Shown here in pieces: positions 1-5,585 of a DNA stretch of 7,447 nucleotides (positions are counted from its first letter, which is position 1; every line of letters starts with the position of its first letter). The stretch lies in contig JAEOTJ010000415.1 in assembly GCA_016839905.1 (NCBI GenBank), forward strand, positions 1-7,447. The letters run 5' to 3'. The notes beneath the pieces are model-generated. The model was given only the letters and a program-made list of their open reading frames with translations. It had not been told where the DNA came from and did not search any database. This stretch comes from Promethearchaeota archaeon (lineage in GTDB: Archaea > Asgardarchaeota > Lokiarchaeia > Sigynarchaeales > SOKP01). The translations under genes were made by a program, and so were the position numbers.

Positions 1-54
1 CGTAGTCCCTACGGTATGGATGAATTTGGTTATCATTCATCTAAATATAGATAA
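1..54 (+). CDS. Possible C-terminal end of an upstream gene (partial)
   Basis: Frame 1 reads 17 sense codons ending SPYGMDEFGYHSSKYR and then TAA at 52-54. The codons are mixed and clearly less AT-rich than the non-coding DNA that follows, and the residues (Tyr, Gly, His, Asp, Glu) are not what random AT-rich sequence gives. A hairpin with a T-rich flank lies 60-90 bases further on, as expected after a gene end. Only 17 codons are visible, so the protein family cannot be named. An open run of this length can also occur by chance, so the call is tentative. Confidence 0.35.
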   Translation, partial: RSPYGMDEFGYHSSKYR

Positions 55-113
55 GGGGATGAGTCTTAAAAAGTAAGAAGGGGTGGGGAATTATTGATTT
101 GTGCAAAATTCAT

Positions 114-150
114 CCCCCTCCTAAATATATAAAGGAGGGGATTTTCTTTA
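114..150 (+). terminator. G/C-rich hairpin followed by a T-rich run
   Basis: CCCCTCCT (115-122) pairs perfectly with AGGAGGGG (133-140) around a 10-base AT loop, and ATTTTCTTTA follows directly. This is the strongest simple hairpin visible in the window and stands out in very AT-rich DNA. Its position after the apparent gene end at 54 and before the promoter at about 271 suits a transcription terminator or 3'-end stabiliser. Archaeal termination depends mainly on U-rich tracts, so the stem may serve RNA stability or regulation instead. Confidence 0.45.
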
Positions 151-270
151 GCTTTAATAATAAAAAGATCCATAAATAATAATTATTAAAACAAATTTTA
201 AGAAATAATAAAGAATATATTAGATTATTTACATTTTGAATATTGTATTTTTTTAAATCGTAAAATCATT

Positions 271-284
271 AAAATATATAAATA
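271..284 (+). promoter_or_regulatory. TATA-like box for the JAMM operon
   Basis: AAAATATATAAATA resembles the archaeal TATA box. Transcription would be expected to start about 25 bases downstream, near 305, giving a leader of roughly 30-37 bases before the candidate starts at 333 and 342. AT richness makes chance matches common, so support comes mainly from position. Confidence 0.4.
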
Positions 285-290
285 TTAAGA

Positions 291-314
291 ATTAACTAGA
301 AAATTAACTAGAAT
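291..314 (+). repeat. Tandem 12-base direct repeat just after the TATA box
   Basis: ATTAACTAGA occurs at 291-300 and again at 303-312, with a period of 12 bases. The pair sits between the TATA-like box and the start codon, across the predicted transcription start. That position would suit an operator or a repeat-binding regulator. It could also be a simple slippage duplication, and no regulator is known from this window. Confidence 0.5.
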
Positions 315-341
315 CTAAATTTTTAAAAAGTTGTGAATGTT

Positions 342-1844
342 ATGAATGCTCGCATATCAGATGTTGTCGATGAGAATAAGGTAATCATTAAACCACTTGC
401 ATATTACAAGATGCTTATTCACGTTCTGCGTTTTGGTTCGAAAGTGAGAGATAAGAGGACTTATAAGGAAGTTATGGGGATGTTAATAGGTCGTCTTGAT
501 GGAGAAGGAGAAATTAGAGATGTAATTGTTGAAGATGCCGTGCCTACATCTCATGGTGGCTCAATAGAGGTTGCGTTCTCCTTAGAAGACTATGCAACTT
601 ATGAAACGATAAATATAGAAGCGGCAGAGAAAAATATGTTTATTGTTGGCTGGTATCACTCACATCCTGGATTAAATATCTTTTTTTCTTCAACCGATAT
701 TAAAAACCAACTTGGCTGGCAAACTGAATTAAATCCTAGTGGAATTGGGATAGTTTTTGACCATACATATTTGGAAAAGGAAAAAGATTTGGGATTTCGT
801 ACTTTTAGATTAGATGATGTTTCATTAGGCTCGATGTCTGAATATCATAAAGTTGAAACAATTGTTGAACCCCCAGATAATTTAGACTTTTACTTCAAAA
901 TTATGGAAATAATAAATTGTATTCATTCTAAAGAACCTCCTATTTTGGAAATAAATGAGACACCTGATATTTTTGGAGAAATTATTATCCCAGGAAAAAG
1001 TCAGATGATGCCAAAAAAACCAGAATTAGACTTAACAGGACTCATTAGTGGATTGCAAAATGGAATTTCAAGTTTTATTCAATCATCTTTTAAACCTTTT
1101 ATTCAATTATTAAATAATTGGAGCCAAGATATCATAAAAAATAATATAAAAAAAAATATAAAAATACGAGATGATTTAGTCAGTTTAAAAGATCAAACTA
1201 GTGATGGACTTAGAGATATTCAAAATTCTGTTAAAAACTTATTAACTGATAAATTATATGATTTAGAGAATTATATTGATGACCGATTAGAAGTCTTTGA
1301 TAAAGATCAAAAAGAGATTGAAAAGTTATTAAGTAAAACGAAACAAGAATTATTTTCTCAAATAAATCAAATTTTTGAAGAAAAGGTCGTTAATTTTATT
1401 AATCCGATTTTTGCTTTGTTTGAGCAAGGAACAACACTTGGAAAATATATTCAAGAGAATTGCTCTAAAAGTACTGAAATTTTAGGCTCTCTTCAAACTT
1501 CTATGGGAGATTTAACAATTAAAGTTAATAACCTTAAAGAATGGACTTTAAAAAAAGTCAAAGGAAGCCAAGACAAATATAAGGAACTGACATTTAATAA
1601 AATAAATACTGTTATAAATAGTCTTAATGAATTGGATGAGCAAACCAAGGAAATCACATCACAGTTAGATGATATTGCTACTAATGTAGATAACATTAAG
1701 AAAGCAGATGAAAATCAAACTGTAAATAAAACTGAAAGTAAAACAGAAAATAAGCCTGAAAATAAAACAGAAAATAAAACTGAAAGTAAAACAGAAAATA
1801 TAACTGAAAAAAAAACTGAAAATAAAGATAAAGGAAGTGCCTAA
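342..1844 (+). CDS. JAMM/MPN+ metalloprotease with coiled-coil arm (copy 1)
   Basis: Predicted zinc isopeptidase of the Rpn11/CSN5 type, a family that removes ubiquitin-like modifiers. In the 500-residue protein the MPN fold spans about residues 13-200. The upstream catalytic Glu is in EVMG (E43). The zinc motif H-x-H-x7-S-x2-D is complete as H106, H108, S116 and D119, inside VGWYHSHPG. Residues about 225-265 are a helical junction also found in copy 2. Residues about 265-455 are heptad-like helix, likely coiled coil. Residues 462-497 are a Lys/Thr/Glu/Asn tetrapeptide repeat. There is no signal peptide or membrane segment, so it is cytosolic. The start is uncertain: GTG at 333 adds three residues, but ATG at 342 has GTGA, a weak Shine-Dalgarno, five bases upstream. 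It is first in an operon with its paralogue. The family is secure; the substrate is unknown. Confidence 0.9.
   Translation: MNARISDVVDENKVIIKPLAYYKMLIHVLRFGSKVRDKRTYKEVMGMLIGRLDGEGEIRDVIVEDAVPTSHGGSIEVAFSLEDYATYETINIEAAEKNMFIVGWYHSHPGLNIFFSSTDIKNQLGWQTELNPSGIGIVFDHTYLEKEKDLGFRTFRLDDVSLGSMSEYHKVETIVEPPDNLDFYFKIMEIINCIHSKEPPILEINETPDIFGEIIIPGKSQMMPKKPELDLTGLISGLQNGISSFIQSSFKPFIQLLNNWSQDIIKNNIKKNIKIRDDLVSLKDQTSDGLRDIQNSVKNLLTDKLYDLENYIDDRLEVFDKDQKEIEKLLSKTKQELFSQINQIFEEKVVNFINPIFALFEQGTTLGKYIQENCSKSTEILGSLQTSMGDLTIKVNNLKEWTLKKVKGSQDKYKELTFNKINTVINSLNELDEQTKEITSQLDDIATNVDNIKKADENQTVNKTESKTENKPENKTENKTESKTENITEKKTENKDKGSA
1725..1832 (+). repeat. Coding 12-base repeat array (tetrapeptide tail)
   Basis: Nine consecutive 12-base units encode tetrapeptides of the NKTE/SKTE type at the end of JAMM copy 1; the last unit is degenerate (NKDK). 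A second layer is visible: the first 28 bases of 1725-1772 are repeated exactly at 1773-1800, so a 48-base block seems to have been duplicated and has diverged only in its second half. The tail is expected to be disordered, highly charged and variable in length between strains. Confidence 0.9.
1833..1839 (+). promoter_or_regulatory. Shine-Dalgarno site that fixes the start of JAMM copy 2
   Basis: GGAAGTG matches the archaeal consensus GGAGGTG at six of seven positions and ends nine bases before ATG at 1849. The alternative GTG start at 1837 lies inside this element and so would have no ribosome-binding site. The site also overlaps the last codons of copy 1, which suggests translational coupling of the two genes. 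Confidence 0.6.
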
Positions 1845-1848
1845 AAGT

Positions 1849-3264
1849 ATGTCAGAGAAGGAAATGGAAAAAAAGGAAACCGTAGAAATTGAAACCGTAA
1901 CAAAAGGAAAAGTAATCATTAAGAAAGATGCCTTTAGAAACATGATAACTCATGTATTAAGATATGGAAGTGAGGAATTGGAAGAAAGTGAAGAGGTAAT
2001 GGGAATTTGTATGGGAAAAAATGCTTCTAATGGAGATATTCTTGTTCAAAAAGCATTACCAATTACTCATGGAGATCGTGTTGAGGTTGGTTTATCAGAT
2101 GAAATACATGATGATTTAAAAAAATTAAGTGTTAAATATAAGGAAAATGATTTATTTATTGTTGGATGGTATCATTCACACCCAGGGTGGGGTTTATTCT
2201 TCTCAGATACAGACATAAAAAATCATTTATTTTTTCAAAAAAAACAAACACCTCAAGCATTTGGAATTGTATTTGATCATACTCTAATGGGAAAGGAAGG
2301 AAATCTTGGATTTGAAGTCTATAGATTAAAGACCTTTAAAAAGGGTGTAGATAAAGATTATGTAAAAGTTGTTTATGAAGTAGAGATTCCAAATACATTA
2401 GAATATTTTAAATGGATTCAAAAATTTGTTGAAGATTCCCAAAAAAATGCACCAATCCTAATTAAAGAAATCAATGAAATAACAGAATCTCTTAAAGGAG
2501 ATTTACAAGAGATCCCAGGAATAGAAGATCAAGATTTAGAAGAAGAAAAAGAGGATAAATATCCCCATTTAACACCTGTAATAGCGGGAGTTAAAGATGG
2601 ATCCACTAAATTTGCTGAACAATTTCTGGATATTTTTAAGTCTCAGTTTGGAATGTGGACTAATGATGTTGAAAAAGGGGCCATTAAAAGCACTGAAGTC
2701 ATTAGAATTTCTCTTAATCAAATGAAAGAAGCGATTTCAAATGGGATTTCTAAATTTAAAAAGACATTAATAAAAAGTTTAGAAGAAACCATCGAATCAA
2801 TGAGTGATGATATATATGAATACATTAATAAAAGAGTTAAAGCTCAAGAACAGCTAACAAGTCATGTTTCTAAAATGAAACCACAATTAAGTTCTGAACC
2901 AGGGGCTCTAATAATTGATAAACTTAAGGAAACCATTACTAAAGTAGAAAATAGCGCAAAATCTTTTTATAATACCATAAATAATTCGAGTCAAGTAAAT
3001 TCAAAATTAAAGGAATTAATACAATCCAATTCTAAAAAAATACCTACAATTATCGAAGAAACTGAAAAAATAAACAATGAGATTATTAATGAAGTTGATA
3101 CTTCATTCACATATTTGCATGAATTAACAGATAATGAAATTGAAAAATTGAACTCTAAGATCACAAATTTTAAAGAAAAATATTCAAAAATGAAGGATAG
3201 GATTCAAAAATTACATCTAAAGATTACTGGTCCAAGTGATCCAAGTGGTCCAAGTAACTCATAA
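1849..3264 (+). CDS. JAMM/MPN+ metalloprotease with coiled-coil arm (copy 2)
   Basis: Paralogue of the preceding gene, again a predicted zinc isopeptidase for ubiquitin-like conjugates. In the 471-residue protein the MPN fold spans about residues 18-210, with catalytic E49 in EEVMG and the zinc motif complete as H109, H111, S119 and D122 in VGWYHSHPG. Many flanking stretches match copy 1, including KVIIK, HVLR-GS, DTDIKN/STDIKN, G-G-IVFDHT and APIL/PPIL-EINE. An acidic linker (about 225-238), a junction helix shared with copy 1 and a long coiled-coil-like region (about 275-456) follow, ending in a GPSDPSGPS tail. ATG 1849 lies four bases after the stop of copy 1; a GTG at 1837 would add four residues and overlap it. 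There is no signal peptide. Both copies look active, unlike the active/inactive Rpn11-Rpn8 pair. Confidence 0.9.
   Translation: MSEKEMEKKETVEIETVTKGKVIIKKDAFRNMITHVLRYGSEELEESEEVMGICMGKNASNGDILVQKALPITHGDRVEVGLSDEIHDDLKKLSVKYKENDLFIVGWYHSHPGWGLFFSDTDIKNHLFFQKKQTPQAFGIVFDHTLMGKEGNLGFEVYRLKTFKKGVDKDYVKVVYEVEIPNTLEYFKWIQKFVEDSQKNAPILIKEINEITESLKGDLQEIPGIEDQDLEEEKEDKYPHLTPVIAGVKDGSTKFAEQFLDIFKSQFGMWTNDVEKGAIKSTEVIRISLNQMKEAISNGISKFKKTLIKSLEETIESMSDDIYEYINKRVKAQEQLTSHVSKMKPQLSSEPGALIIDKLKETITKVENSAKSFYNTINNSSQVNSKLKELIQSNSKKIPTIIEETEKINNEIINEVDTSFTYLHELTDNEIEKLNSKITNFKEKYSKMKDRIQKLHLKITGPSDPSGPSNS
3229..3255 (+). repeat. Three 9-base coding repeats in the tail of JAMM copy 2
   Basis: GGTCCAAGT, GATCCAAGT and GGTCCAAGT lie head to tail and encode GPS-DPS-GPS just before the stop. 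They differ at only one base. This is a short Pro/Ser-rich flexible tail, quite unlike the charged tail of copy 1. Confidence 0.85.
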
Positions 3265-3318
3265 CTACTCTATTTCTTTTAAGTTTTAAGATGTTTTATT
3301 TATTTTTATTAATATCGA
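3265..3318 (+). terminator. T-rich spacer between convergent genes
   Basis: The 54 bases after the JAMM operon hold several T runs (TTTCTTTTAAGTTTTAAG, then TTTTATTTATTTTTATT) and no coding potential. T tracts of this kind are the usual archaeal termination signal, and the gene on the other side is convergent, so termination is needed here. No G/C-rich stem is present. Confidence 0.55.
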
Positions 3319-4401
3319 TTATATTTTAAAATCTAGTGCCTCTCCACAATTCGGGCAATATTTTTTAGGCACCTTATTTAAAAAACCACAAAAAGGACAA
3401 TAAAAACCTTCTTTTTTAGACTCTGGTGATTTTATTGATGGTTCAGGCTGATCTTGTATGGTTCTACTATATCCTTGATCTTGCGGAGCATACCTATCAT
3501 ATTGAGTGCCCCAACTAACATTACGTGTTTTTTGATATTGATAACCTAATTCTTTACGTGCTTTACAACTCACAAATAATGGCGTAAGTAAGCATATAAA
3601 TAATGGTGCAAAAATTATTTCAATTAATTGATATAAAAGATCATAAAGAATTAACATTCCGTAATTACGAGTACTTGGATTAATCCAAGATATATATAGA
3701 GAATTATTATTCCACATTAAATCTAAAATTAATTGATATATAAATTCAATAAACATTAAAAGTAAAGAACAAATTATGAGCATTCCAATTATCCTCCCAA
3801 AAGAACCTCTACTTATAGATCTCGCCTCTGATATAGGATTATCAATCTCTTCCATATTATAAGTAAAAACAGAAAAAATGTAAAATCCAAATATGATTAT
3901 TCCAGGGATGAATAATAATAGAGGTATAAATCCTAAAGATAAAAATATAACCATTATTAAAATTACAAAAAATATTTTTGAATTAAATGAATTTTTAAAT
4001 TCCTCAATAAAATTCACTTCTTCATTTAGATATGTTTTATAACAATAACTAGAAACAGAACACATTGCTAATATTATAAAAAAGAAATTTATTAACATAC
4101 TTAATAATAACTCTAAAATGTAAAGTGAAAACCAATTAATAACTAAATTCAATTCCGCATCAGAAGGTATATAATTATAATCAGTGGATATCTTATCAAT
4201 AATGGGAGACACCTGAGAATATAATACAGCTTCATTCCATTTTAAATCTGATAATAAGAAAATTTGTAAAATTATGGAAGTTATTAAAAATAAAGCCATT
4301 GGAAATATTAGAATTATATAATTTCGAGCAAATAATTGAAATCCTTCTACAACAATCTCATCAAATTTTTTATTGGCAAATCTCTGTTTATCTTCAATCA
4401 T
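3319..4401 (-). CDS. Six-helix membrane protein with C-terminal zinc ribbon
   Basis: Integral membrane protein of unknown function, 360 residues. Hydrophobic segments lie at about 26-50, 90-118, 141-160, 161-181, 203-226 and 250-277. The segment NPISEARSISRGSFGRIIGML (190-210 region) resembles the cytoplasmic loop of YciC/DUF975-like and glycerophosphodiester-phosphodiesterase membrane-domain families; I infer this from style, not from a search. Residues about 288-332 form a polar, Gln/Ser/Pro-rich linker. A four-Cys zinc ribbon follows, CPFCG (C335, C338) and CPNCG (C349, C352), presumably cytosolic. It lies 39 bases downstream of the TPR gene in the same orientation, but a TATA-like box in that gap suggests its own promoter. 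There is no Shine-Dalgarno, so it is probably leaderless. A role in membrane organisation or protein recruitment is possible but unproven. Confidence 0.8.
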   Translation of the reverse strand: MIEDKQRFANKKFDEIVVEGFQLFARNYIILIFPMALFLITSIILQIFLLSDLKWNEAVLYSQVSPIIDKISTDYNYIPSDAELNLVINWFSLYILELLLSMLINFFFIILAMCSVSSYCYKTYLNEEVNFIEEFKNSFNSKIFFVILIMVIFLSLGFIPLLLFIPGIIIFGFYIFSVFTYNMEEIDNPISEARSISRGSFGRIIGMLIICSLLLMFIEFIYQLILDLMWNNNSLYISWINPSTRNYGMLILYDLLYQLIEIIFAPLFICLLTPLFVSCKARKELGYQYQKTRNVSWGTQYDRYAPQDQGYSRTIQDQPEPSIKSPESKKEGFYCPFCGFLNKVPKKYCPNCGEALDFKI

Positions 4402-4423
4402 ATATTTAAATATATTGGAGGTA

Positions 4424-4437
4424 TTTTAAATATATTT
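4424..4437 (-). promoter_or_regulatory. TATA-like box for the zinc-ribbon membrane protein
   Basis: On the minus strand this reads AAATATATTTAAAA, centred about 29 bases before the ATG at 4401. Transcription would begin at or very near the start codon, consistent with a leaderless mRNA and the absence of a ribosome-binding site. It lies within the 39-base gap after the TPR gene. Confidence 0.4.
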
Positions 4438-4440
4438 TTA

Positions 4441-5502
4441 TTAGTTTAAATCTTCCGGACAACGGGCGGTTATGGCTTTCTTTTTTATTTGATCTATTTT
4501 CTTATTTATTCTATGGATGATTTCCATTTTGGATTCTACTTCATTAAAAGACTCGAGTATTGAATCACTTGTTTTTCCACCATACAAGAGAGCTTTTTCA
4601 AAACAAAAAAGAGAAAAATCTAGTTGATTTAGTTTTTCATAACAATTTGCATAGTTTGTCCATATTGTTAAATATTGATAATCGCTTTTTGCAATCTGAA
4701 GGGCTTCTTTCAAGCATAACATTGATGAATCTATTTTATCTCCATTTAAGTAAGCATCTGCTAAATTAATCCAAGGACTTGGATCCTTTGGGTCTAATTT
4801 AATGGCTTTTTTAAAACATTCTATTGCAAGTTGAAATTTAAAAATCTTAAGATAGGCTAGTCCCAGTAAGTTATATATATATCCTTTTTTTGAGATTTGA
4901 AGTGTATTAATCAATACTTCTATTGCTTTTTTGGAATTCCCTTTCTTAAAGTATAAAAGACCTAATTTATACCAACCTAAAAGAAATTTTGGATCGAGTA
5001 AAGTAACTTTTTCTAATAATGATTCTGCCTTTTTATAGTTCAAGTTCTTCAAATATATGTTCCCTAAAAAATAATTCGCAATAAGATTTGATGGTTCAAC
5101 TTCTAAGGCGGCTTTAGTTAAATCAATTGCTAAATTTGGATCCTCTTTTTGAAAAATTAAGGCTAAGTTAATTAATGCATGATTATTTTTTGGATTCCGT
5201 TCAATCGTTTTTGTAAAATATTCAATTGCACATTTATCAATATTTTTTAAAGTACAAATTTGGCCAAGCTTTTGATATGAATACCAATTATCTGGATTTA
5301 TTTCAATTGCTTTCTTGAAATAATCGGCAGCATTTTTAAAATCTTCCATGAACAAATAAATAATTCCAATATAATTTAAAAAAATTGAATTCTTTTGGTC
5401 TTCCTTATACAGATCTTGGAAAAACTTTAATGCTTCTTCATATTTTTCTTGAAGTATGAGATCTTTACCCTCCTCAAAAATATTATTATTAACTGATTTC
5501 AT
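4441..5502 (-). CDS. Tetratricopeptide repeat (TPR) protein
   Basis: A 353-residue protein made almost wholly of TPR helix pairs, about nine repeats at roughly 7-35, 39-72, 73-105, 106-138, 139-172, 173-205, 206-239, 240-273 and 277-310. Typical signatures are visible: A-YF-KAIEINPDN, AIE-F-KAIKLDPKDP and N-A--Y. Residues about 318-345 form a charged final helix. There is no signal peptide, membrane segment or catalytic domain, so it is most likely a cytosolic protein-protein interaction scaffold. The best-conserved repeats (second and seventh) look like the TPR_1/TPR_2 consensus. It is the first of two same-strand genes ahead of the zinc-ribbon membrane protein, but the AT-rich gap between them may hold a separate promoter. 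The partner is unknown. The family call is firm; the specific role is not readable. Confidence 0.9.
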   Translation of the reverse strand: MKSVNNNIFEEGKDLILQEKYEEALKFFQDLYKEDQKNSIFLNYIGIIYLFMEDFKNAADYFKKAIEINPDNWYSYQKLGQICTLKNIDKCAIEYFTKTIERNPKNNHALINLALIFQKEDPNLAIDLTKAALEVEPSNLIANYFLGNIYLKNLNYKKAESLLEKVTLLDPKFLLGWYKLGLLYFKKGNSKKAIEVLINTLQISKKGYIYNLLGLAYLKIFKFQLAIECFKKAIKLDPKDPSPWINLADAYLNGDKIDSSMLCLKEALQIAKSDYQYLTIWTNYANCYEKLNQLDFSLFCFEKALLYGGKTSDSILESFNEVESKMEIIHRINKKIDQIKKKAITARCPEDLN

Positions 5503-5517
5503 TATAATTCAATTTGG

Positions 5518-5529
5518 AAAAAAATATTT
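5518..5529 (-). promoter_or_regulatory. TATA-like box for the TPR gene
   Basis: The minus strand reads AAATATTTTTTC about 20 bases before the ATG at 5502, with no Shine-Dalgarno between them. Spacing fits a leaderless start, though the match to a TATA box is weaker than for the neighbouring genes. A second AT stretch near 5560-5570 is an alternative. Confidence 0.3.
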
Positions 5530-5585
5530 CTAATCTATTTAACTTTACTAAAATAAATACTAATAATTATAAAATAATATATAAT

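Larger units (their letters stand above)
151..332 (+). promoter_or_regulatory. AT-rich upstream region of the JAMM operon
   Basis: This non-coding stretch contains almost only A and T and carries stops in all frames. Within it I see a TATA-like element at 271-284, a tandem 12-base repeat at 291-314 and an AT palindrome near 178-189 that is unremarkable at this composition. I see no tRNA, no other RNA gene and no convincing small ORF. Its role is inferred to be the promoter and 5' leader of the two-gene JAMM operon. Confidence 0.45.

Noticed and set aside
1..150. Known structured RNA (RNase P RNA, SRP RNA, tRNA or rRNA end)
   Set aside because: I could not match conserved motifs of any of these, and a protein-like reading of bases 1-54 explains the first part better.
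1493..1696. Minus-strand open frame of 67 codons inside JAMM copy 1
   Set aside because: It is antisense to a well-supported gene and has hydrophobic, Leu/Ser-rich composition that simply mirrors the AT-rich coding strand.
1725..1832. CRISPR-like array
   Set aside because: The repeat units are 12 bases, contiguous, without spacers, and in frame with a protein; this is a coding repeat.
1837..1848. GTG start giving an 8-base gene overlap
   Set aside because: The codon lies within the best Shine-Dalgarno match, and ATG 1849 has proper spacing to it. It is kept only as an alternative.
1665..1943. Minus-strand open frame of 92 codons, Phe/Ser/Ile-rich, resembling membrane segments
   Set aside because: It is the complement of the Lys/Glu/Thr/Asn repeat tail and of the start of copy 2. 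The apparent membrane character is an artefact of the repeats.
342..3264. Frameshifted or split single gene
   Set aside because: The two frames encode complete, separately aligned paralogues, each with its own catalytic domain and tail.
4417..4421. GGAGG as a Shine-Dalgarno site near the membrane-protein start
   Set aside because: It is on the plus strand, while the gene is on the minus strand, where it reads CCTCC. No plus-strand start follows.
4560..4769. Plus-strand open frame of 69 codons inside the TPR gene
   Set aside because: It lies antisense to a clear TPR region and has no promoter, ribosome-binding site or recognisable domain.
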